The notes under the pieces were generated by a model. The model saw nothing but the letters and a program-made list of their open reading frames with translations. It ran no database searches and was not told the origin of the DNA. Of a stretch of DNA of 6,791 bases, positions 1-5,214 are shown piece after piece. Location: positions 1 to 6,791 of the forward strand of contig CALMJO010000401.1 in the NCBI GenBank assembly GCA_937864375.1, given 5' to 3'. Every line of letters begins with the position of its first letter. The first letter of the stretch is position 1. The stretch is from an uncultured Spirochaetota bacterium. Its GTDB lineage: Bacteria; Spirochaetota; UBA4802; UBA5368. The translations under genes were made by a program, and so were the position numbers.

Positions 1-1
1 G

Positions 2-496
2 ACAGCGCGCATGGTGCGCAAAGTCGACATCAAGGGCCTGCGCTACGTCGTGTTCGGGAGCTACCGGGAGGGAGACGGCTTCATCACCGGGAATTTCCGC
101 ATAATGGACTTCAAGACCGGCGTCATTATCGACGAGTTTTCGCTTAGGGAATCAGGCAAGGACAACCTCTCGAGGCTCGCGGTGCGCGCGGCGAACCGCA
201 TTTACGGTTCGATCCCGTACGAGGGCAGGGTGCTCAAGATGAACGAGGATTCCGCTGTCGTCAACCTTGGGCTTTTTGACGGGCTCAAGCAGGGAGACTA
301 CCTGGTTTCGTACCGCTACGAGCCGTCCGCGTCATCGGACAAGACCAACATGAAGCGCAAGGTGCTGTTCACCATCACCGACGCCGATACGATCGTGTCG
401 GCGGTGAAGCCGCAGGTCGCGGCGGACATGGGGCGCGTGGACGTGAACGATACCATCTACCCGCTCAAAAAGCGCCGCGCACGCATGATACGCTGA
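2..496 (+). CDS. C-terminal part of an unrecognised, possibly envelope-associated protein (5' end outside window)
   Basis: The frame is already open at the window edge (Thr-Ala-Arg precede the first visible Met at 11) and ends at TGA 494-496, so about 165 C-terminal residues are visible. Counting from that Met, residues 12-30 (VVFGSY, then NFRIMDFKTG) alternate strands in the way of TolB/CsgG/FlgO-like N-terminal domains, which carry a 'GSY...D..TG' pattern. Residues 72-100 (GRVLKMNEDSAVVNLG, then GLKQGDYLVSYR) resemble the small beta-barrel at the C-terminus of FlgT-like proteins. The tail is very basic (KKRRARMIR). Both resemblances are inferred from pattern only. No catalytic motif or membrane segment is seen, and no signal peptide can be judged because the start is missing. 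An envelope or flagellum-associated role is possible but unproven. A 23-nt repeat array begins at the base after the stop. Confidence 0.75.
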   Translation, partial: TARMVRKVDIKGLRYVVFGSYREGDGFITGNFRIMDFKTGVIIDEFSLRESGKDNLSRLAVRAANRIYGSIPYEGRVLKMNEDSAVVNLGLFDGLKQGDYLVSYRYEPSASSDKTNMKRKVLFTITDADTIVSAVKPQVAADMGRVDVNDTIYPLKKRRARMIR

Positions 497-776
497 CCCT
501 TCGACAGGCTCAGGGCAGGCTCCTTCGACAAGCCTGTGGTGAGCCCTTCGACAAGCTCAGGGCAGGCCCTTCGACAAGCTCAGGACAAACCCGTCGAACC
601 ACTCAGGGCAGGCTCCTTCGACAGGGCCTGTGGGTAAAGAGCTCGTTTCGACAGGCCTGCAGTGAGCCTGTCGAACTGCTCAACGAGCGACTGGTCGCCC
701 CCTGAGGCTCTCGAAGGGAGGCCGAAGTACCTGGAGGCTCGTTTCGACCAGGCCTTCGACAGGCTCAGGACAGGCC
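497..776. repeat. Imperfect tandem array of ~23-24-nt units of the CCTTCGACAAGCTCAGG type
   Basis: The unit CCCTTCGACAAGCTCAGG plus a short GGCAGG-type linker recurs many times. Taking the dinucleotide before TCGA or TCG as a marker, units start at 500, 524, 547, 570, 593, 617, 647, 670 and 694, giving steps of 24, 23, 23, 23, 24, 30, 23 and 24. Further copies lie near 743 and 755, and an inverted, degraded copy is at 701-718 (CCTGAGGCTCTCGAAGGG). Some units carry the complementary half (GAGCCTGTCGAA at 664-675), so the array can fold. Near-identical sequences are common as dispersed intergenic palindromes in environmental bacterial genomes (general knowledge). The array begins directly after the upstream stop codon and contains no gene. 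Bases 777-859 show nothing recognisable. Confidence 0.85.
641..688. repeat. Two-tier hairpin inside the repeat array
   Basis: The inner arms TCGACAGGC (648-656) and GCCTGTCGA (666-674) are perfect inverted repeats around a 9-nt loop. The outer arms GCTCGTT (641-647) and AACGAGC (682-688) are also perfect complements and stack directly on the inner stem on the left side. A 7-nt bulge (675-681) sits on the right. That is 16 base pairs in 48 nt, the best-formed structure in the array. No T-run follows, so it is not a standard intrinsic terminator. Confidence 0.75.
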
Positions 777-859
777 TAACACAGGATTCCGGGACGGATC
801 ATTGCACTCCACTACCAGGATACCCCTGATTGATAGCAGTATAAAAACTTAGGATTTGT

Positions 860-902
860 AATATCCGCGCTGATCCGTGCATATCCGCGACTGCATTTTC
901 AT
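860..902. repeat. ATCCGCG/ATCCGTG dispersed repeat, copy 1
   Basis: Three heptamer-like words follow one another: ATCCGCG (863-869), ATCCGTG (873-879) and ATCCGCG (883-889). They are followed by CATTTTCAT at 894-902. The same words recur at 2198-2270 in the next gene-free stretch, including a shared AATATCCGCG (860-869 and 2230-2239) and the reverse complement ATGAAAATG (2262-2270). This is a second intergenic repeat family, distinct from the TTCGACAAGCTCAGG array. It lies downstream of the TPR gene. No hairpin plus U-run terminator for that gene is visible between 890 and 941. Confidence 0.65.
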
Positions 903-941
903 TGTTAAATTTCGTAAAGGTATGCCTGACTTCCCGGAGCG

Positions 942-1892
942 TTATTTTTCCGGTTTTTCCGTCGGGGGTTGCTTTTCCGCTTTTTCCAGTAGCTTCGCGG
1001 CCTTCACGTCGTCTCCCATGAACCGGTACACGTCGGAAAGCAGGTAGCAGGTCTCCCTGTTGCCCGGGTTCAGGTCCAGCGCCTTTTCCAGGTTGAGGAC
1101 CGTCTGCTCGAGCATGTACTTGCGGCGTTGCGAAAAGCGCTGGGCGAAGTAGAGGTGACCCGCGTACACGTAGGCCTTTTCGTAATCCGGCCTGATCTTC
1201 TTCACCTGCTCCACCGTCGCGATCGCGGCGTCGGCGTCGCCCTCCTTGCGGTAGAGCTCGACCAGGCGGAAATAGGCGTCAAGGTGCGCCGGGCTTTTCT
1301 TCACGGCCTCGCGGTAGAGCTCCCGTGCGCGCGCGCGGTCGCCCTTCTTCTCTTCTTCCGCGCCCTGGGAGACGAGCCTGTCGCCCTCGGCCTTGCCCAG
1401 GCGCGCGCACGCCTCGAAATGCTCGTCGGCCTTCGCGTAGTCGCGCCTGTCCGTGTAATAGCGCACGAGGTTGATCCGGGCACGCAGGTGCATACCGTCG
1501 GCCTGGACGGCGGCGAGGTAGCCCGCGAGCGCGGCGTCGTAGTAGCCAAAGAACTCGTTGAGCTCCGCCGCGTCGTTCTGCACGTCGGCCTGGGAGGGAT
1601 TGACCGCGATCGAGCGTGCGTAGTACTCGAGCGCCCTGCGCCTGTCGTTCTTGATTATGCAGATCCGGGCGAGCCTGTTCATCGCCGCGGTCAGGTCGGG
1701 GCGGCGGTCAAGCGCGCGCTCGTAGTTTTCACGGGCAAAGTCCCAGCGCTCCGCGGCGAACTGCTTGTCCGCCTTCTGCAGGTAATAGATCCATTCTTCG
1801 CCGGGGCCAGCGGACGCCGCAAAAAAAATAATGAAAAGTGCCGCGAAAAATATCATTGACTTTTGCCGCGTCCTTTTTATAAGGGTATCCAT
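942..1892 (-). CDS. Secreted TPR-repeat protein
   Basis: A 316-residue protein if translation starts at ATG 1892. Residues 1-12 are basic (KRTRQK), residues 13-26 form a hydrophobic core (MIFFAALFIIFFAA) and an ASA-G site near 26-29 fits signal peptidase I, so export to the periplasm is likely. The rest is about eight tetratricopeptide-like helical hairpins (roughly 34-65, 66-99, 101-134, 135-165, 169-202, 203-236, a longer unit at 237-277, and 278-308). They show the usual spacing of small residues and a closing Pro, e.g. AVNPS, KSPA, KIRPD, DLNPG. The C-terminus is a short charged Pro/Glu/Lys tail. TPR proteins act as protein-protein scaffolds; the partner cannot be told. The chosen start has only a weak Shine-Dalgarno. 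The same frame stays open back to ATG 1976, which has a strong one but would add 28 residues encoded antisense to tRNA-Phe and bury the signal peptide. The stop is TAA at 942-944. Confidence 0.85.
   Translation of the reverse strand: MDTLIKRTRQKSMIFFAALFIIFFAASAGPGEEWIYYLQKADKQFAAERWDFARENYERALDRRPDLTAAMNRLARICIIKNDRRRALEYYARSIAVNPSQADVQNDAAELNEFFGYYDAALAGYLAAVQADGMHLRARINLVRYYTDRRDYAKADEHFEACARLGKAEGDRLVSQGAEEEKKGDRARARELYREAVKKSPAHLDAYFRLVELYRKEGDADAAIATVEQVKKIRPDYEKAYVYAGHLYFAQRFSQRRKYMLEQTVLNLEKALDLNPGNRETCYLLSDVYRFMGDDVKAAKLLEKAEKQPPTEKPEK
1856..1883 (+). promoter_or_regulatory. Sigma-70-type promoter for tRNA-Phe
   Basis: A -35 box TTGACT (1856-1861) and a -10 box TATAAG (1878-1883) are separated by 16 nt. 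Transcription would start near 1890, leaving a leader of roughly 11 nt before the mature tRNA at 1901. Both boxes are one base from consensus. The whole promoter lies within the first dozen codons of the divergent TPR gene, so its bases also encode part of that protein's signal peptide. Confidence 0.7.
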
Positions 1893-1900
1893 TCTCACGT

Positions 1901-1973
<73 letters not shown>

Positions 1974-1976
1974 CAT

Positions 1977-1992
1977 TACTTTTCCCTCCTTT
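1977..1992 (-). promoter_or_regulatory. Strong Shine-Dalgarno ahead of ATG 1976 (alternative TPR start)
   Basis: On the minus strand AAAGGAGG (1992 down to 1985) is followed by 8 nt and then ATG (1976-1974). That ATG opens a frame that runs antisense through the entire tRNA-Phe gene and continues without a stop into the TPR protein. It is the best ribosome binding site for that frame. The 28 extra residues (beginning MWSGAESNRRHEDF) are the type of sequence produced by reading a tRNA backwards, so the site may be fortuitous. Confidence 0.4.
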
Positions 1993-2091
1993 CAGTTCTC
2001 CCTTGTATTTTCATGTTTCCAGTTATTATCTCCGTACTACGTTCAATTTACTGAAAGCAGAAAATCGGCCAATAAAGTTGCTGTAAAACTT

Positions 2092-2167
2092 TCATTTCGA
2101 CGCAGGGAGAAATCTTAAGCTTAACGGGATAAAGATTTCTCACCCTGAAAGACCGGGTTCGAAATGA
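2092..2167. repeat. Dispersed palindromic element (TCATTTCGA ... TCGAAATGA)
   Basis: The outer arms TCATTTCGA (2092-2100) and TCGAAATGA (2159-2167) and the inner arms GAGAAATCTT (2107-2116) and AAGATTTCTC (2132-2141) are perfect inverted repeats. The inner stem extends by CAGG (2103-2106) with CCTG (2144-2147) across a 2-nt bulge. The loop is 15 nt. The words TTTCGA, GAGAAATCTT and TCGAAATGACA match a very widespread intergenic palindrome family in bacterial genomes (general knowledge, not searched here). A 71-codon open frame across it on the minus strand is a by-product of the palindrome. Confidence 0.75.
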
Positions 2168-2197
2168 CAAAGAGAGAAAAGCAACAAGTCGCGATTT

Positions 2198-2270
2198 ACG
2201 CGGATTCACACGGATGGATTTGAGAGAGGAATATCCGCGAAAATCCGTGTCGATCCGTGGCATGAAAATG
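2198..2270. repeat. ATCCGCG/ATCCGTG dispersed repeat, copy 2 (inverted pair)
   Basis: The left arm ACGCGGATTCACACGGAT (2198-2215) is an imperfect reverse complement of ATCCGTGTCGATCCGTGG (2243-2260). A further ATCCGCG lies at 2233-2239 and ATGAAAATG at 2262-2270. The words are those of the copy at 860-902. The element abuts the palindrome ending at 2167, leaving only about 30 nt between two repeat families. Confidence 0.65.
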
Positions 2271-2556
2271 AATGCATTTCAAGAATGAGGAGCCCTTAAT
2301 CTTCAATCATGCCGCGATCCGCGAAGCTGCTTTGCCCCCTTGAAGAAATCGAAACCGAAACACCATGCGAATTGTGTTTCGTGCCGAGAGACGAGGGGGC
2401 CGACGGGTTTTTCAGCTCCACTGCGCCGATTCTCCCGCACGGTGCGGCGATCAAACAGCAACCGATGTGACGCGCGTACCGTCGAAGGGCCGTGAAGCGA
2501 TTCGGTCCCCCCTCATCCGGAATACCTGGGACCTGCCGGCGCCCCCCGCGCGGGAC
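2261..2556. other. Gene-free stretch downstream of the flavin reductase gene
   Basis: Apart from the end of the preceding repeat, no coding frame on either strand shows family features here. An open frame entering on the plus strand at 2365 continues antisense through the flavin reductase gene and is not credible. Small structures are visible: a hairpin CCGCAC/GTGCGG (2435-2447), arms GGTCCC (2504-2509) and GGGACC (2528-2533), and a second GGGACC at 2552-2557. None is followed by a T-run in the direction of the flavin reductase gene, so no intrinsic terminator can be assigned. Confidence 0.5.
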
Positions 2557-3066
2557 CTATTTTTTGAGGCAGCGCACGATCTCGCCGATGTACATGCGGT
2601 GATAGTCCTTCTGCGGATAGTTTTTTTCGATATCCGGCGAGAGGAACATCGCGGGATCCATGTCCTGGAAATAGATCTTGCGGCACTCGAGCACAAGGCG
2701 GGCCTCGGCGAAGTACACGATCCCGGAGGGGGTGCTCACGGGGCTTATGCCTGTCGCGGTCGCCTTGTTCACGTCCCGCCCCGAGCGCGATCCGCAGAAG
2801 TTGAGCATCTTCCGGTAGGACTCGTCGAAGAATGAGAGCGTGTAGCTGCCGGAGCGCTCCATGAACTCGAAGGTATAGCGCGAGGGCCGGATGAAGCAGA
2901 AGCACACGTTCTTGTTCCAGAGCACGCCCATGCCGCCCCACGACGCCGTCATGGTGTTGTACGCGTCCGGCGTTCCCGCGGTAACGAGCATCCAGTCCGA
3001 GCCGATGAGCGTGAAGGGGTTGTCTGCGATTTCAGGCGGCGTGGTTTCTTTGAACTCTGTGGTCAT
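2557..3066 (-). CDS. Flavin reductase-like FMN-binding protein
   Basis: A 169-residue protein of the flavin reductase-like (Flavin_Reduct, COG1853-type) split-barrel family, a typical length. Residues 37-45 (NTMTASWGG) match the segment that contacts FMN. Residues 47-70 (GVLWNKNVCFCF, then RPSRYTFEF) are the following strand and the conserved 'RP.RYT' stretch. Residues 95-107 (SGRDVNKATATGI) are the usual 'SGRD..K....G' turn, and the C-terminal HRMYIGEIV strand closes the barrel. Such proteins bind FMN and act as NAD(P)H-dependent flavin reductases or flavoredoxins in the cytoplasm; the substrate is not determined. The start at ATG 3066 is chosen because a GGGAGA Shine-Dalgarno lies 8 nt upstream and the family begins here; the frame is open further upstream but with low-complexity Arg/Gly sequence. 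It follows the DUF2461 gene by 25 nt on the same strand and probably shares its transcript. Several Cys residues (55, 57, 91, 128) are present. Confidence 0.88.
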   Translation of the reverse strand: MTTEFKETTPPEIADNPFTLIGSDWMLVTAGTPDAYNTMTASWGGMGVLWNKNVCFCFIRPSRYTFEFMERSGSYTLSFFDESYRKMLNFCGSRSGRDVNKATATGISPVSTPSGIVYFAEARLVLECRKIYFQDMDPAMFLSPDIEKNYPQKDYHRMYIGEIVRCLKK

Positions 3067-3091
3067 TGCGTTTTCTCCCGTATGAAGTATT

Positions 3092-3841
3092 CTATTTGCG
3101 TCGCCCCCGCGCGTCGATGCTGCCCGCGGCCCGGGTCCTGTTGCGCGCGTCCGCACGGCGGATCATCTGCACCAGCCATTCGTGAACGGGCGCCATCTCG
3201 CGGTAGCGCGCCAGGCAGAAGCGTACGAAATCCCCGGTAAAAAACTCTCCGGGAACCTTGCCGCTGTATCCGGCGTACAACCCGTTGTACAGGAAAAACT
3301 CCGCATTGGGATGGGCTTGGTCGTAGCCGCGGGGAATCTTTTTGTAATGTTCGCCCCCCATCTCGTAGCCCTTTTTCCGCACCTTTTTCACGGCCGCGGT
3401 GAATGCCGGGCCGTGGACGGAATGCACGAGCGATTCCCGGAATTCCTGCAGCGTGTCCCTTGAAAACTCGTACACGCCCGTGCCGAGCATGACGCCCCCC
3501 GCCTCGACCTGGAGGTAGTAGCCCGAGCATTCCATGCGCGTCCTCTCTCCCTCCCAGAACCAGATGCCAAGGTGCGTTTTGAGAGGGGTCTTGTCCCTGC
3601 TGAATCGGACGTCGCGGTGTATCTTGAAAATGGACTGGTTCACCCGGGGGTCGGCGATGATGCCGGGGGAGATCGCCGCGAGTGCGTGCCCCATCTCCCT
3701 TACGAAGCTTCGCGCCGGCTCCATCACGAAGCTTTCGTATTCATGGCGGTGCCGTTCGAACCACGCCTTGCTGTTGTTGCCGCCCAGTTCCCGGAAGAAG
3801 CGTATGAATTCCCTGGGAAACCCGTCGAATGTAATCGCCAA
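3092..3841 (-). CDS. DUF2461 family protein
   Basis: This matches the uncharacterised DUF2461 family (TIGR02453-type), usually about 220-230 residues; here 249 from a TTG start. Seen in order: an N-terminal FDGFPREFIRFFREL helix, NNSKAWFERHRHEYE (22-36), the hallmark RDVRFSRDKTPLKTH (76-90), GYYLQVEAGGVMLGTGVYEF (107-126), and YKKIPRGYDQAHPNAEFF (166-183). The conserved Arg, Asp and Lys residues of the central motif are all present. The function is unknown; a cytoplasmic location is likely. The TTG at 3841 is preferred because AGGAGG lies 6 nt upstream and family members start just before this 'F.GFP' motif. An ATG at 3865 adds eight residues (MHAARRRL) but lacks a Shine-Dalgarno, and ATG 3994 would add an unrelated 43-residue extension upstream of the likely promoter. 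The C-terminal 15 residues are Arg-rich and unlike the family core. First gene of a probable operon with the flavin reductase gene. Confidence 0.85.
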   Translation of the reverse strand: MAITFDGFPREFIRFFRELGGNNSKAWFERHRHEYESFVMEPARSFVREMGHALAAISPGIIADPRVNQSIFKIHRDVRFSRDKTPLKTHLGIWFWEGERTRMECSGYYLQVEAGGVMLGTGVYEFSRDTLQEFRESLVHSVHGPAFTAAVKKVRKKGYEMGGEHYKKIPRGYDQAHPNAEFFLYNGLYAGYSGKVPGEFFTGDFVRFCLARYREMAPVHEWLVQMIRRADARNRTRAAGSIDARGRRK

Positions 3842-3847
3842 AAGACG

Positions 3848-3853
3848 CCTCCT
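3848..3853 (-). promoter_or_regulatory. Shine-Dalgarno AGGAGG deciding a TTG start for the DUF2461 gene
   Basis: On the minus strand AGGAGG (3853-3848) is followed by CGTCTT and then TTG (3841-3839), an ideal 6-nt spacing. The nearest ATG (3865) has only CTGTTCCGGAAC in front of it. If the ATG is used, this AGGAGG is simply two Arg codons. Confidence 0.55.
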
Positions 3854-3868
3854 GGCCGCGTGCATGTT

Positions 3869-3901
3869 CCGGAACAGGCACGTGAAAAATCCGCGTTCCG
3901 G
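3869..3901. promoter_or_regulatory. Inverted repeat in the leader of the DUF2461 operon
   Basis: The arms CCGGAAC (3869-3875) and GTTCCGG (3895-3901) are perfect 7-nt complements around a 19-nt centre. They lie just downstream of the predicted minus-strand promoter and before the coding region. The arrangement could be a regulator binding site or an mRNA hairpin. No known operator is recognised. Confidence 0.4.
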
Positions 3902-3914
3902 GAAAAAACAATTG

Positions 3915-3943
3915 TATATAGCTAACCAGCCCTGATAATGCAA
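3915..3943 (-). promoter_or_regulatory. Candidate promoter for the DUF2461-flavin reductase operon
   Basis: On the minus strand TTGCAT (3943-3938) and TATATA (3920-3915) are separated by 17 nt. Transcription would begin near 3908, giving a leader of about 65 nt to TTG 3841. The boxes match consensus at three and four positions, so this is plausible rather than strong. It supports a start downstream of 3908. On the plus strand the same AT-rich patch contains TTGTAT (3913-3918) and GATAAT (3934-3939) 15 nt apart, a weaker candidate for the divergent hydrolase gene. Confidence 0.45.
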
Positions 3944-4008
3944 GGCAAATAATTTTTGGCGGCGGCCGGCCGCGGTGCCGTGTGGAACGAGCATGGTGGA
4001 GGATAGCG

Positions 4009-5001
4009 ATGATAGCAGCGTATTTCGCGGGTGGCGTGCTGGGACTATTGGCCGTTTTAACGTGCATCAAGCTCGTTGTTCTCGCGCGCGGCAGGAAGCG
4101 CGCGCTCAGCGAAATACGGAACACGAGCGTGGAGCCGCTTCCCGGGTACGGGTCGGTGGACCGCTGCTCCATCATGCCGCTCCTTGATTTCCATGCCGCC
4201 CGGGGCGACCTGAAAAGGGAGCCGGGCGTTTCCTACCTCGTGAAGGCGGGGACAAAGCGCATACTCGTGGACCTGGGGTATAACCACGCCAAAGAACATC
4301 CCTCGCCGCTCCTGCACAACATGCAGATCCTGGGGGTTGATCCCTCGGCGCTCGACATGATCTTCATCAGCCATGCCCACCCGGATCACCTGGGCGGCAT
4401 GCGCGAGCACCGTGATCGCACCTTCAGCGTCTCCCGGGGGAAGGTGAAACTGGGCCGGGTACCGGTATTTGCTCCGGTGGAGGTCGCACCGTCGGCACAT
4501 AACCCGGGGCCGGTCGTGCAGGTGGTAAGCTGGCCCAGGGTGCTCGCGCCCGGCGTCGCGAGCATCGGCGCCATTCCGCGCGAGCTCTTCCTCATGGGAC
4601 CGGTACGCGAGCAGGCGCTCGCCGTGCACGTGAAGGGGAAGGGCATCGCCCTCGTGATCGGGTGCGGGCACCAGACCATCGAGCGCATCATCGAGCGCGC
4701 CCGGATGCTCTTCAGGGAGCCGGTGTTCGCAGTGGTCGGGGGACTGCACTTCCCGGTGAAGGGAGGCAGGATCAAGGTGGGGCCCATAAACGTGCAGAAG
4801 CTCGTGGGCAGCGACCTTCCGCCGTGGAAGGGCCTGCGCGCCTCCGAGGTCGAGCGCGCGATCGTTTTGTTAAAGTCGCTTGATCTTGAAATTCTCGCGC
4901 TTTCGCCGCATGACAGCTCGGATTGGGCGCTGTCCCGGTTCAGAAGCGAGTTTCCCGTCGCCTACCGCGAGCTCAAGGCGGGCGACGAGATAGTGCTCTG
5001 A
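4009..5001 (+). CDS. Membrane-anchored metallo-beta-lactamase-fold hydrolase (COG1237-like)
   Basis: A 330-residue protein. Residues 1-27 form a single hydrophobic segment ending in RGRKR, a probable N-terminal membrane anchor with its basic side in the cytoplasm. The metallo-beta-lactamase domain follows: VDLGYN (87-92), the zinc motif SHAHPDHLGG (121-130, ligands His122, His124, Asp126, His127), IGCGHQTIERII (217-228, His221), GGLHFPVK (244-251) and SPHDSSDW (299-306, His301 as the likely last ligand). The GCGH and GGLHF patterns are typical of the COG1237 branch, which includes archaeal enzymes of methanopterin synthesis and many uncharacterised bacterial hydrolases. The substrate here is unknown. 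ATG 4009 is chosen because GGAGG (3998-4002) lies 6 nt upstream; an in-frame GTG at 3982 has no such site. It is divergent from the DUF2461 operon, and no intrinsic terminator is visible after its TGA. Confidence 0.87.
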   Translation: MIAAYFAGGVLGLLAVLTCIKLVVLARGRKRALSEIRNTSVEPLPGYGSVDRCSIMPLLDFHAARGDLKREPGVSYLVKAGTKRILVDLGYNHAKEHPSPLLHNMQILGVDPSALDMIFISHAHPDHLGGMREHRDRTFSVSRGKVKLGRVPVFAPVEVAPSAHNPGPVVQVVSWPRVLAPGVASIGAIPRELFLMGPVREQALAVHVKGKGIALVIGCGHQTIERIIERARMLFREPVFAVVGGLHFPVKGGRIKVGPINVQKLVGSDLPPWKGLRASEVERAIVLLKSLDLEILALSPHDSSDWALSRFRSEFPVAYRELKAGDEIVL

Positions 5002-5036
5002 CCCCGCATGCCGGCGGATCAAAAAAATAATCGTCA

Positions 5037-5065
5037 TTGACAACAATAGTGTAATATGGCATAAT
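5037..5065 (+). promoter_or_regulatory. Near-consensus sigma-70-type promoter for the acyl-CoA synthetase gene
   Basis: TTGACA (5037-5042) is a perfect -35 box and CATAAT (5060-5065) differs from the -10 consensus by one base; the spacer is 17 nt. Transcription would start near 5072, giving an untranslated leader of about 143 nt before ATG 5215. The leader contains short complementary pieces (GGTGA near 5070 with TCACC near 5133, and GCGC repeats) but no riboswitch or terminator/antiterminator pair that I recognise. Confidence 0.75.
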
Positions 5066-5214
5066 CCACGGTGAAGGCGGCATTCCACGGGTGTGCGCGG
5101 ACATGCGCCTCCCGCCGGAAACGAGGCTCTGTCACCATGGATCACATGCCCTGCGCCACGCAAGGCCTCGCACGCCAGACATATCATTATAAAAACATAT
5201 TGGGAGGTTCCACG

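Noticed and set aside
497..776. CRISPR array
   Set aside because: Units follow each other every 23-24 nt without unique spacers, are diverged, and occur in both orientations. There are no cas genes nearby.
1128..1859. A 243-codon open frame on the plus strand
   Set aside because: It lies antisense to the clear TPR repeats. The composition (Val, Arg, Leu, Ala-rich) is typical of a shadow frame in GC-rich DNA and it shows no domain.
2048..2263. A 71-codon open frame on the minus strand
   Set aside because: It spans two palindromic repeat elements, and its Ser/Arg/Phe-rich sequence is explained by the inverted repeats.
2435..2565. Intrinsic terminator for the flavin reductase gene
   Set aside because: Hairpins are present (2435-2447, 2504-2533), but none is followed by a U-run in the minus-strand direction. 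The T-run at 2560-2565 lies inside the terminal Lys codons as read from the minus strand.
2365..2835. A 156-codon open frame on the plus strand
   Set aside because: More than half is antisense to the flavin reductase-like gene, and the rest has no family features or ribosome binding site.
5002..5030. Intrinsic terminator after the MBL hydrolase
   Set aside because: CCGCATGCCGGCGG can fold, but it is followed by an A-run rather than a T-run on the plus strand, and the hydrolase reads plus.
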